Assembly (NCBI GenBank): GCA_002317355.1
Contig: DCJC01000053.1
Coordinates: 1 to 8,321, forward strand
Reading direction: 5' to 3'
DNA length: 8,321 bases
DNA from: Prevotellaceae bacterium UBA1710
GTDB taxonomy: Bacteria; Bacteroidota; Bacteroidia; Bacteroidales; Bacteroidaceae
Position numbers and translations under genes: made by a program
The notes under the pieces: model-generated
The model's database searches: none
Told to the model about the DNA's origin: nothing
What the model saw: the letters and a program-made list of their open reading frames with translations, nothing else
Part shown: piece after piece, positions 1 to 6,421 of the stretch
Layout: each line of letters starts with the position of its first letter
Numbering within the stretch: the first letter of the stretch is position 1

Positions 1-1007
1 TCTATTATTACAATCAAGACCATCTCGGAAATAATAGAGAAGTTGTAGATGAAGGGGGGCAAGTTGTTCAGGTTACCAACTACTATCCATTTGGTGCGCC
101 ATACGCTGATGCTACTGCAGTGAAGGGTCCAGACCTTCAACAGTATAAGTACAACGGCAAGGAACTTGACAGAATGCATGGATTAAATACATATGACTAT
201 GGTGCTCGTCAGCATGACCCTATTCTCGGAAGATGGGATAGGATTGACCCGCTCTGTGAGAAGTATTATAGCACAAGTCCATATGCGTATTGTGTGAATA
301 ACCCTGTTAGGTGTGTTGATCCGGATGGTATGGAGCCTATAAAGAAATTGGTTGGCACAGTGTCTGATTTTGCACAATTACTAAATAACAGTCCTCGACA
401 AGTTGGTAAGTTTAGAGGGCAATTAGCTGCTGATTATATAAAATCGCTTAGTGATACAGAATGGAAATGGTCGCAATGCAGACCTATTCCAACTCAAACA
501 CCATATTTCAATCAAAAAAAAGGTCGCTATATATATACTAAAAAAGGAGGATGGTTAGATATGGCGCATTTTATGTTTTACGCAGGAAAAGCGTACAATT
601 ATAAACTACAAAAAAAACAGGCACAAGCGATCCTAAATAGTTCTTATTCTTGGTGTTTGGCAGAAGTAAGGTCTGAACTTGAGAAACAAGCAAATATGGA
701 TCCGGTTTCTGAAGCCGTACAGGATGGATATCATCAAGAATTATCGGATTCATATGCTGCAAAGCAATCAGCTTATAGCTACGAGGATTTGCCTTCTGAT
801 AAACTAGGTGCTATTTTTGGCGCTGATTTTTTTGATCCTAATAGTGAATTGACTTTCTCCGAACAATTAATAAATTACCTAAATTCATTAGGTGCGACAA
901 CACCAGACAATGCTCCTAATTTTAGACTATTACCTTCAACGGAATCAGACAGGCCATCACGTACGAATAAAACAACAAAACCAGTTTATACAAATTCCAA
1001 CCCATAA
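1..1007 (+). CDS. RHS repeat-associated core protein, C-terminal part with variable toxin-like tip (5' end outside window)
   Basis: The frame is open from base 3 with no start, so the gene begins upstream. The first part shows the end of an RHS core: a YYNQDHLGNNREVV stretch, then YYPFG, YNGKELD, YDYGARQHDPILGRWDRIDP, SPYAYCVNNP, and the closing DPDG at 318-329. In RHS proteins this motif ends the conserved shell that encloses the C-terminal toxin and is the usual place where variable tips are joined. The tip spans 330-1004 (225 residues). It is hydrophilic and more AT-rich than the core. It contains KKGGWLDMAHFMFYAGKAY (Asp at 558-560, His at 567-569) and, later, a YSYEDLPSDKLGAIFGADFF stretch. 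From memory, the GGxxDxAH and YEDLxSDxLG blocks recall DUF4056-type proteins, but this is unverified. The role as a contact-dependent or secreted toxin follows from the RHS family; the tip's activity is unknown. The next gene starts 12 nt later. Confidence 0.9.
   Translation, partial: YYYNQDHLGNNREVVDEGGQVVQVTNYYPFGAPYADATAVKGPDLQQYKYNGKELDRMHGLNTYDYGARQHDPILGRWDRIDPLCEKYYSTSPYAYCVNNPVRCVDPDGMEPIKKLVGTVSDFAQLLNNSPRQVGKFRGQLAADYIKSLSDTEWKWSQCRPIPTQTPYFNQKKGRYIYTKKGGWLDMAHFMFYAGKAYNYKLQKKQAQAILNSSYSWCLAEVRSELEKQANMDPVSEAVQDGYHQELSDSYAAKQSAYSYEDLPSDKLGAIFGADFFDPNSELTFSEQLINYLNSLGATTPDNAPNFRLLPSTESDRPSRTNKTTKPVYTNSNP
330..1007 (+). other. Variable C-terminal tip of the RHS protein (putative toxin domain)
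   Basis: This sub-region follows the DPDG motif that ends the RHS core. Three parts are visible: a basic aromatic segment (KKGRYIYTKKGGW), a D-x-x-H motif inside a hydrophobic helix-like segment, and a charged helical region leading to YEDLPSDKLG. The last roughly 40 residues are rich in Pro, Thr, Ser and Asn and look unstructured. I do not recognise a nuclease, deaminase or ADP-ribosyltransferase motif. The conserved-looking Asp/His pair is the best candidate for an active or metal-binding site, but that is inference. Confidence 0.6.
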
Positions 1008-1019
1008 AATAGAAATACA

Positions 1020-1334
1020 ATGCGAAAGTTTCTTAAATATTCAATATTGTTATTAATTGTTGGTTTTATGTTAGTAAAATTTCTTCAGCATAGAGAAACC
1101 AATAAATATATAGATATAGGTGAAGGACTCATTGAAGAAATAGAGGTATACAAATCCATAAATAAAAAACTTCCAGAAACACTTGGTGATTTAAACCGCC
1201 CAGAGTCGACAGGAAATGGTCCGTATTACAACAAAATTGACAACAACCAGTACGAAATTTTTTTTTGCTTCGGATTCGATGGTGATTTGACGTACAATTC
1301 TGTTACAAGAAAATGGTCAGGTACAGAGTTGTGA
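1020..1334 (+). CDS. Small membrane-anchored protein, candidate immunity protein of the RHS tip
   Basis: This 104-residue protein starts 12 nt after the RHS stop, behind an A-rich stretch with no Shine-Dalgarno. Residues 7-22 (YSILLLIVGFMLVKFL) form one hydrophobic segment after a basic N-terminus (MRKFLK). That predicts an N-in membrane anchor with about 80 residues facing the periplasm. The soluble part has the pattern LIEEIEVYKSINKKLPETLGDL, then a PYYN...YEIFFCFGF segment and a final YNSVTRKWSG. This resembles the periplasmic part of pseudopilin-like small proteins (helix, 'Y..x..LPxTLxDL', beta strands), but it lacks a prepilin cleavage site of the usual kind. Position, size and co-orientation suggest it neutralises the RHS tip; this is a contextual inference. 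If so, the toxin would act in the periplasm or on the envelope. No terminator directly follows; the nearest hairpin is at 1541-1577. Confidence 0.75.
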   Translation: MRKFLKYSILLLIVGFMLVKFLQHRETNKYIDIGEGLIEEIEVYKSINKKLPETLGDLNRPESTGNGPYYNKIDNNQYEIFFCFGFDGDLTYNSVTRKWSGTEL

Positions 1335-1374
1335 AGCACTTTCTGACAATTCCATTATTGAAGCATTAATATTT

Positions 1375-1398
1375 CAATCCATCTCCAATTTGGGATTG
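1375..1398. repeat. Short inverted repeat at the edge of the tandem repeat
   Basis: CAATCC (1375-1380) is complementary to GGATTG (1393-1398). The spacer contains the self-complementary CCAATTTGG (1385-1393). The right arm is the first half of the first 11-bp unit, so the inverted repeat and the tandem array share sequence. No function is evident. Confidence 0.4.
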
Positions 1399-1447
1399 GT
1401 GCTGAATTGGACTTAGATTGGACTTGAATTGGGGCTGGATTGGAGCA
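1393..1447. repeat. Five tandem 11-bp units, consensus GRATTGGRCTT
   Basis: The five units are GGATTGGTGCT, GAATTGGACTT, AGATTGGACTT, GAATTGGGGCT and GGATTGGAGCA. All share ATTGG at the same phase with no indel. The period is close to one turn of the DNA helix, so the ATTGG core would sit on the same face each time. It lies in non-coding sequence about 60 bases after the putative immunity gene. It could be a protein-binding array or a simple slippage repeat; nothing in the window decides. Confidence 0.7.
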
Positions 1448-1540
1448 GCTTAGAAAGAAAGGCAATAGACAAAAGACGAAAGTCAAAAGGACAACTGCAA
1501 ATTTCCAACTTCACTTTGCCGAGTTCTTCAAAAATACATT

Positions 1541-1577
1541 GACCTGTCGTTAGTGAACCAATTCACATCGACAGGTC
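1541..1577. repeat. Nested inverted repeat (hairpin), possible terminator of the RHS/immunity unit
   Basis: GACCTGTCG (1541-1549) pairs perfectly with CGACAGGTC (1569-1577). Inside it, GTGAA (1553-1557) pairs with TTCAC (1562-1566) around a CCAA loop, with a 3/2-nt internal bulge. The 3' side continues TTTGTAATATT, only weakly T-rich. It could end transcription from the RHS unit about 205 bases upstream, or be an operator or structural element. On DNA it forms a 37-bp imperfect palindrome. Confidence 0.6.
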
Positions 1578-1599
1578 TTTGTAATATTCGATTTTGATG

Positions 1600-1613
1600 T
1601 GACAATAATGTCA
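1600..1613. repeat. Small inverted repeat TGACA-ataa-TGTCA
   Basis: A perfect 5-bp stem with a 4-nt spacer lies 22 bases after the larger hairpin, in non-coding DNA. A repeat this short can arise by chance in AT-rich sequence; it is listed only because of its proximity to the larger palindrome. Confidence 0.3.
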
Positions 1614-1783
1614 AAAAGTGTAAACGTCGTTTCTTCTCTTTTTGCATGTCGTTATAGGAAGAACGCTGATTATGGAAAAGAATTACTGTCTTTACATATA
1701 CTTGGGAACATATTGGTATCATTGAATTAAATCAAGAACAATACAACATTGGCTATCAATATGTTACAACTCGCGCTCTGGTT

Positions 1784-1867
1784 CAAACATGGAAATTCAT
1801 TCTGCAGACGCTGGCATCAATTCTCACAGCGATAGCGACAACTCTCGGAGTTACGAGTTGTATGTAA
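1784..1867 (+). pseudogene. Remnant of a 'smalltalk' micro-protein gene, start codon missing
   Basis: The plus-strand frame reads QTWKFILQ, then TLAS, then ILTAIATTLGVTSCM and a TAA stop. As I know the family, intact smalltalk proteins of Bacteroidetes are about 30 residues, begin MKK and end in exactly this kind of ILTAIATTLGVTSCM tail. Here the sequence upstream of Gln is unrelated (codons CTG GTT at 1778-1783). There is no ATG, GTG or TTG in this frame back to the stop at about 1663, so the first few codons appear to be lost. A start at CTG 1778 cannot be excluded but would be unusual. The family's function is unknown; it is often found beside HU-like and amidase genes, and neither is recognisable here. 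Confidence 0.7.
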
Positions 1868-1883
1868 TTAGTTAGGAGTTAGC

Positions 1884-1936
1884 AGTGAGGAGTTGTCCCA
1901 TGCGGAAGAAGAACTTCTCATTCCTAACTCCTCACT
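1884..1936. repeat. Inverted repeat AGTGAGGAGTT / AACTCCTCACT
   Basis: Eleven perfectly complementary bases (1884-1894 and 1926-1936) surround a 31-nt spacer. The left arm is preceded by a related direct copy, TTAGGAGTTAG (1872-1882). A run of seven T follows at about 1953-1959, too far from the stem for a standard terminator. It begins 17 bases after the smalltalk fragment's stop, so it may have been that gene's 3' element. Confidence 0.6.
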
Positions 1937-2018
1937 AATAAAATCGCGAGCCTTTTTTTATCGAAAGTACACAAAGTACACACTTTATTTCACGGCAAAG
2001 AGACTCGAGCAAGCACCA

Positions 2019-2045
2019 AACCTGAATTATTCATAAATTCAGGTT
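2019..2045. repeat. Perfect 10-bp inverted repeat, AACCTGAATT / AATTCAGGTT
   Basis: The two arms (2019-2028, 2036-2045) enclose a 7-nt loop, ATTCATA. In the minus direction the stem is followed by TTTGG, in the plus direction by AATTGATAATT. The structure could serve as a weak bidirectional terminator between the converging units, but neither side has a real T-tract. Confidence 0.5.
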
Positions 2046-2140
2046 AATTGATAATTAATAATTTACAATGAATAATTTGTGCGGGCAAAACGATCCGAAG
2101 AATATTTGATGGGGTTTGGTAACTACTCAATTATCAATTT

Positions 2141-2157
2141 CTGCATGAATAATGCAG
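2141..2157 (-). terminator. Weak candidate terminator hairpin downstream of the second DUF3857 gene
   Basis: CTGCAT and ATGCAG form a 6-bp stem with a 5-nt loop about 47 bases past the stop of the minus-strand gene. No U-tract follows on the minus strand (it continues AAATTG). It is therefore only a possible transcript end or stabilising hairpin. Confidence 0.25.
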
Positions 2158-2203
2158 GTATGGGGTGCCGGTCGTTGCCGATTATAACACCAAGCCACCA
2201 ATT

Positions 2204-4099
2204 TTACTCTGCTTTCTTTTCAAGGATAATAGAACTGGTGAGTAACTTTGAGAGTTTCTCACGGAATGAAACAAAGTCATTCTTACGACTTATATCAAAC
2301 CTTCCCTTATGGAATCGCATTGTTGACTTTACAAGGAGCGTCTGACCATCCTGCTTTATCGTTATCTCATAGCTTCCAAATTCATTTGAAGCTGTATCAG
2401 TCTTCTCGCCTACGGTATAGACATAGCCTTCAGGTAATGTGATACGTATCTCATCATTAAGCGAATATGCACTTCTGACGATGATAGGTCGCTTTCGGTC
2501 GTTACGGAAACGTGGTTCATACACCGAACGGAATGGATTGCACGTTAGCAATATCCTGTTGCCACTCACCTTTCCGTAAGTGACTTTCAGATCAGCCTGA
2601 ACATCGATATGAGGCACACCGGTCTTTACATCATTGACTACTACGTTATCAACAACCGGATCTTGAAGATGTATCCATTTTGCAACAATATCCTTGCGCT
2701 TCTTCGGGTCTTCAAAGACAAGGCTCTTAACCCCTCCATATCTTTCGCCATAATGATCGTCAGAATACTTAACAGTAGCCTTGCCATCAGCCTGCAACTT
2801 CACCTCTGCCACGATATTCTCATAGCTGTTGTCGGCATTGTATTCTGGAATACGGATTAGTTTTCCCTTGCCATCAACAATCTGAAGAGCCTGATGCCCG
2901 TCATAGCTTCCTGATACATATCCCAAAGGCAACTGCGGATTGGTGCATTCAACAAGCATATTTGTGCCATCAGCTTGAGGAATGGTGAGAACAACATGGT
3001 TGTTCTGGAACATATTAGGGAAGCCATCGAGCAGATGATCGTATTGGGTGCTGATGATGGTCTGGTATGAGTTTATGCCTGCCTCCTTCAGCAGTGCCTG
3101 CATATAGTTGGTGAGAGCCTTACAATCGCCGAATCCAGTCTTGCCGACCTCTTCTGCAGGCATAGGTTGCCAACCGCCAATACCGAGCTGAATGCTGACA
3201 TAACGGGTTTTCTCCGCAAGATATTTATAGATAGCGGCAATCTTCTCCATGTCATTCTTGCAACCAACAGTTATGTCCTTTACCTTCTGCACATCAGCAG
3301 GAAGAAGCACATTTCTGCCTTCTGCAAGTCGGGAATACCATGCGCCAAGAGTCTCCCAGCTTTCGAGTGTACCTGTTGACTCCCCAAGTTTGAATTCATA
3401 AGGAACAGCAATAACGGCAGGAACGATGAACATGTAGTTATCGTCATACGCATCATCCACAAGGCCTCTCATAGGTGACATATTCCATTCATAGACATCG
3501 TTCTTCGCAGCTGTCTGCTTCTGAGGTTCCCACTTATTAGGCAGACCTGTATAGCGAATCCGCGTACCTGTTGGCACTGAGAGTTTGAAAGAAGCCTTCT
3601 CTATAGACTGTCTGTCATGCCCAATAGGAGTGAAATACTCATAGTCCATATAGCCCTTTGAAGCCTTCACCTCCCAGTCAAGCTCGATGGTGTAAGGGTA
3701 ATCCTGTTCCGACAGGTCAAGGTAGTTATGCTGGTTGTCCGAAGCAAGATGTTCAGACAATTGAGACGTATGAATATCACCACGCTTAAGCTTGGTTCTT
3801 ACACTTCCGTTTTCGTTGTATATCTTTCCACTGAATGATGTTATCTGCGTGAAACTGCTTGTAGGATAGCTCCATTGTGCATGATCATCTCCCTTCTTAT
3901 TAAGGATAGTGACCACTTTATGGTAGCGCGTAGTCATTTGCATAGGAGACGTGGCCGTAACCTCAACTTTATAGTCACGCACTACGGAATATGCATCCTT
4001 CTTCAATGAATCAGCAATATTGGCAGTTGTCCACGCAGTCTGGGCGCTTGCAACAGCCGAAGCCGATAAAATCATTATAGCGGAAAGTATTTTTTTCAT
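2204..4099 (-). CDS. Secreted DUF3857/transglutaminase-like protein with intact Cys-His-acid triad
   Basis: The protein has 631 residues from the MKK start. A start 12 nt further out (MLFL...) would precede the natural signal peptide, so I chose the inner ATG. Residues 1-19 are a signal peptide with A17-S18-A19 before Q20, so the protein is exported to the periplasm or beyond. An N-terminal DUF3857 beta domain occupies roughly residues 40-230. A transglutaminase-like core follows around 270-400, then a beta-rich C-terminal domain. The candidate triad is Cys326 in GFGDCKAL, His368 in NNHVVLTI and Glu384 in LVECTNP. From memory, ECT in place of the usual Asp-x-T occurs in this Bacteroidetes subfamily. 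The substrate is unknown; such folds act as transglutaminases, peptidases or amide-bond enzymes. It lies downstream of a paralogue in the same orientation, 142 bases away, with no promoter match between them, so co-transcription is likely. Confidence 0.9.
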   Translation of the reverse strand: MKKILSAIMILSASAVASAQTAWTTANIADSLKKDAYSVVRDYKVEVTATSPMQMTTRYHKVVTILNKKGDDHAQWSYPTSSFTQITSFSGKIYNENGSVRTKLKRGDIHTSQLSEHLASDNQHNYLDLSEQDYPYTIELDWEVKASKGYMDYEYFTPIGHDRQSIEKASFKLSVPTGTRIRYTGLPNKWEPQKQTAAKNDVYEWNMSPMRGLVDDAYDDNYMFIVPAVIAVPYEFKLGESTGTLESWETLGAWYSRLAEGRNVLLPADVQKVKDITVGCKNDMEKIAAIYKYLAEKTRYVSIQLGIGGWQPMPAEEVGKTGFGDCKALTNYMQALLKEAGINSYQTIISTQYDHLLDGFPNMFQNNHVVLTIPQADGTNMLVECTNPQLPLGYVSGSYDGHQALQIVDGKGKLIRIPEYNADNSYENIVAEVKLQADGKATVKYSDDHYGERYGGVKSLVFEDPKKRKDIVAKWIHLQDPVVDNVVVNDVKTGVPHIDVQADLKVTYGKVSGNRILLTCNPFRSVYEPRFRNDRKRPIIVRSAYSLNDEIRITLPEGYVYTVGEKTDTASNEFGSYEITIKQDGQTLLVKSTMRFHKGRFDISRKNDFVSFREKLSKLLTSSIILEKKAE

Positions 4100-4123
4100 T
4101 AAAAAAAGCATTAACTATTTACT

Positions 4124-4237
4124 AATTACGAATTACTAATTACAAATTACCTAGTTAGAGCCAGAGGCAGTCATATCACCGATATATGGAGACATTAAAA
4201 ATGTAATTAGGTAATTTGTAATTAGTAATTTGTAATT
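4124..4237. repeat. 114-bp element with 30-bp inverted arms made of 7-bp units, between the DUF3857 paralogues
   Basis: The left arm (4124-4153) is AATTACG, AATTACT, AATTACA, AATTACC, TA. The right arm (4208-4237) is its reverse complement with 29 of 30 positions matching, the one mismatch being G4130/T4231. The 54-nt centre holds a further small inverted repeat, ATATC-acc-GATAT (4173-4185). The right arm ends 4 bases from the stop codon of the upstream gene and the left arm starts 24 bases before the next start codon, so the element fills the intergenic gap. In the minus-strand transcript it would fold into a long AU-rich stem. It could be a transcript-stability or processing element, a partial terminator, or a miniature mobile element; no clear target-site duplication was seen. 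Confidence 0.8.
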
Positions 4238-4241
4238 TATC

Positions 4242-6230
4242 CTACTGTTTCTTCAAACAAACCATCAATGAGTTGATTCTCAGTACATCCTTCCAGAACT
4301 CCTGAAGCTTAGCATATTCAGTAGCTGGCACAAGAGCCTTTCCTACCTCAAACTGATACTTGGTCACAAGAGAATTTTCCTGCACCTCACATGAGATAGT
4401 AGCACCTAGATATCCAGGAAGCATAATAGTCTCCGCCTTAGGCAACTCCTCTACTGCATATCCTTCAGGAATTGGAATTACTGATGTGATAGATGTTGTT
4501 TCCAAAGCAGGGAACTCAACTGGTACCAAGCGCTCTGCATCGGTGAAATAATTGGTTGTCTCATCAGCAAATACAAGAGGATTGAAGTAGATTCTGTCGC
4601 CATCCTTCATGTTTTCCTTTGTGAAGCGGATACGCTCCTCACAAGCACGACCTACACCTTCCCCATTTCTCAATCTGAATGATGAGATCTTGCACTTAAG
4701 GTTTTTCTCCTTTGTTTCGATGAAAGATATACTATCTTCCTTCTCTGCATAACCATCCTTATACTGCATAGAGCTCAAACCGGTACGAGTAACGATACGC
4801 TGACCTACGAGGTCACCTTCCTCATTAAAGGATGCATTGATACGTGTATTTGTAGCATTACCCATAATACCCGTAAGATCATAAATCTCACCACGAGTGC
4901 CACCTGTAGCTGAAGTCTCTGTGATATTAGGGTCATAGAGAATACCATCATTAAGGAGTTTAACAGGAAGGATATTGATATCACCATTGTTTGCAGAACA
5001 ATCGGCAAACAGAAGTGAACCATTTTCATCAGCAATGGCCACAGCACATGTAGTCAGCTTATCAATACTAGCATGAGTCAAAGGTAAACGTCCCTGACTA
5101 CGAAGTCTCAAGACAAATGGAGTAGCCTTAACGCCAGCATCTCTCAGCATAGAGAGATAGATAAAGTTAAGGTCAACATTCGAGCCCTTTCCATCTTTCA
5201 GAGCTTTTGAAGGCTTTGGAGTAAACTTATATGACTCATCCCATTTCAGCTTATTCTTAAGGAAAGCAAAAAGGAGTGAGGCCTTAACGGCTGCAGGCTT
5301 GCCTTCAAGTGGCAATGAAGCCATCTCATCCGCATATGGGTTCTTCATCTTGAGGGTAGAAGCATAGTTGTAGTCTTCGTCCAGCGACTTACGTACATCA
5401 GCCCAACTTAGAGTGTAGTTCTTATACACCTCTCCTGGAATTTCTATTCCACTAAGTTCAAACTCAACGCGCTGCATATAGTCCTTCTTGCTATAGAGGA
5501 AGTTCGCATTCTTGAAAGATGTAAGATTCTCAGCCTCAAAGACATACCTCGTCGCGTCAATTTTACCGATATCACCTCTCATAGGCACCTGAATGGTGGT
5601 TCTGGTCTTTTCATATTTCATTGGAGCAAATCCACGCTGCTCAACCTGATACTTGAACCACTCAGGAATGGTAGCAGAATAAAAACTGTATCTTACAGGA
5701 TCGTCCTCCTGCAAATACCATGTAGGAATCACTGTATAGCGAGGACTCTGAATCGTAAACTTATACTCGATAATTGAGCCGACCTTTACCTCTGGTATGG
5801 TGAACTTTGTGCGTCTTGAATAATCATTTACCTTCTCCACAAACTGGTACTTACTTGACATATTTGTCTTCACAACCTTACCATCAACGAGATTGTATGA
5901 AGATGCAGTCAAACTGAGCACCCTATCGTTGTTAGCTTGACTTCCTTTCTCATTATAATAATAGGTAATAGCCTGATTGGCATACTCTTTACCTTTTTCT
6001 GTAAGGATCTGAATACGCACTCTGGTATCTGTCTGCATGAAGGTACCCGATTCGTTGAGTTCAAAATGAGTATCACCAATTCTATAGATATACACTGCAT
6101 CAACAGAAGAGTCTGAAGCCTCAGCAGGAAGTGCGAAATCAGCCTCCGTAATCTTAGAGAATTTCTTCTGAGAGAATGCGAAAGAGCATAGTGCTGCAAG
6201 CACACACGAAATAAGCAAACGTTTGTTCAT
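4242..6230 (-). CDS. Secreted DUF3857 protein with degenerate transglutaminase-like core
   Basis: The 662-residue protein has a signal peptide (MNKRLLISCVLAALCSFAFS, cleavage likely before Q21). Cys15 is preceded by Leu, not by Ala/Gly/Ser, so it is not a lipoprotein signal. A DUF3857 domain spans about residues 60-230 and a transglutaminase-like core about 300-430, with a beta-rich C-terminal part. Aligned by eye with the neighbour, GDCKALTNYMQALLKEAGI corresponds to GSNVDLNFIYLSMLRDAGV, which puts Asn351 in place of the catalytic Cys. NNHVVLTI corresponds to TTCAVAIA, putting Cys395 in place of His. ECT corresponds to Asp410 in ADCS. Two of three catalytic residues are thus lost, suggesting a binding or scaffolding role. 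It is the first gene of the minus-strand pair, driven by the promoter at 6284-6314. Substrate and partner are unknown; complex formation with the downstream paralogue is inference. Confidence 0.9.
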   Translation of the reverse strand: MNKRLLISCVLAALCSFAFSQKKFSKITEADFALPAEASDSSVDAVYIYRIGDTHFELNESGTFMQTDTRVRIQILTEKGKEYANQAITYYYNEKGSQANNDRVLSLTASSYNLVDGKVVKTNMSSKYQFVEKVNDYSRRTKFTIPEVKVGSIIEYKFTIQSPRYTVIPTWYLQEDDPVRYSFYSATIPEWFKYQVEQRGFAPMKYEKTRTTIQVPMRGDIGKIDATRYVFEAENLTSFKNANFLYSKKDYMQRVEFELSGIEIPGEVYKNYTLSWADVRKSLDEDYNYASTLKMKNPYADEMASLPLEGKPAAVKASLLFAFLKNKLKWDESYKFTPKPSKALKDGKGSNVDLNFIYLSMLRDAGVKATPFVLRLRSQGRLPLTHASIDKLTTCAVAIADENGSLLFADCSANNGDINILPVKLLNDGILYDPNITETSATGGTRGEIYDLTGIMGNATNTRINASFNEEGDLVGQRIVTRTGLSSMQYKDGYAEKEDSISFIETKEKNLKCKISSFRLRNGEGVGRACEERIRFTKENMKDGDRIYFNPLVFADETTNYFTDAERLVPVEFPALETTSITSVIPIPEGYAVEELPKAETIMLPGYLGATISCEVQENSLVTKYQFEVGKALVPATEYAKLQEFWKDVLRINSLMVCLKKQ

Positions 6231-6283
6231 TATTTTAGTAATTAATTTATGTTATAGTTTCTAAACCGTTTTTATTGCTGATG

Positions 6284-6314
6284 CAAAGATACAAATAATT
6301 TTCAAAGACACAAA
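6284..6314 (-). promoter_or_regulatory. Bacteroidetes-type promoter of the DUF3857 pair
   Basis: Read on the minus strand, TTTG (6314-6311) is followed after 19 nt by TATCTTTG (6291-6284). This matches the Bacteroidetes primary-sigma consensus TTTG, 19-21 nt, TAnnTTTG. Transcription would start near 6277, giving an untranslated leader of about 46 nt before the ATG at 6230. Confidence 0.75.
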
Positions 6315-6421
6315 GGAATATGACAAAAAATGATAAAAAATGTAAAAATCTTAGCATTCCCGCTATAGCAAAGGTAATTTAAACAGACATTCGACAATTT
6401 AATAATGCAAACATTTACAAC

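Larger units (their letters stand above)
1335..2203. other. Gene-poor interval between the RHS locus and the DUF3857 genes
   Basis: About 870 bases without a convincing intact gene separate two converging units. The interval contains an 11-bp tandem repeat (1393-1447), a nested hairpin (1541-1577), a start-less smalltalk fragment (1784-1867), further inverted repeats (1884-1936, 2019-2045, 2141-2157), and low-complexity stretches such as the AATTGATAATTAATAATT region near 2045-2064. No tRNA, transposase remnant or promoter matching TAnnTTTG was found here on the plus strand. The mix suggests an accessory site with old insertions and deletions. Confidence 0.6.

Noticed and set aside
1528..1722. 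64-codon minus-strand open frame
   Set aside because: It runs through the nested hairpin, has no promoter, resembles no family and lies in scarred non-coding DNA.
1672..1725. 17-residue plus-strand frame (MEKNYCLYIYLGTYWYH)
   Set aside because: It is too short to support, shows no conservation I can recognise, and has no nearby promoter.
1335..2203. Insertion sequence or CRISPR array
   Set aside because: No transposase coding remnant and no regularly spaced repeat-spacer pattern; the only tandem array has 11-bp units without spacers.
2079..2345. 88-codon plus-strand frame overlapping the end of the DUF3857 gene
   Set aside because: Much of it is antisense to well-supported coding sequence; its translation resembles nothing and has no promoter match.
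4100..4111. Earlier start (MLFL) for the downstream DUF3857 gene
   Set aside because: The MKK start at 4099 gives a standard signal peptide; the extension would place hydrophobic residues before the basic n-region.
4805..5047. Minus-strand frame rich in Leu/Met inside the DUF3857 gene
   Set aside because: It is an out-of-frame shadow of the 662-residue protein.
6369..6376. Second -7-like box (TACCTTTG on the minus strand) upstream of the DUF3857 pair
   Set aside because: At the required distance only ATTG is found instead of TTTG, and the promoter at 6284-6314 is closer and matches fully.
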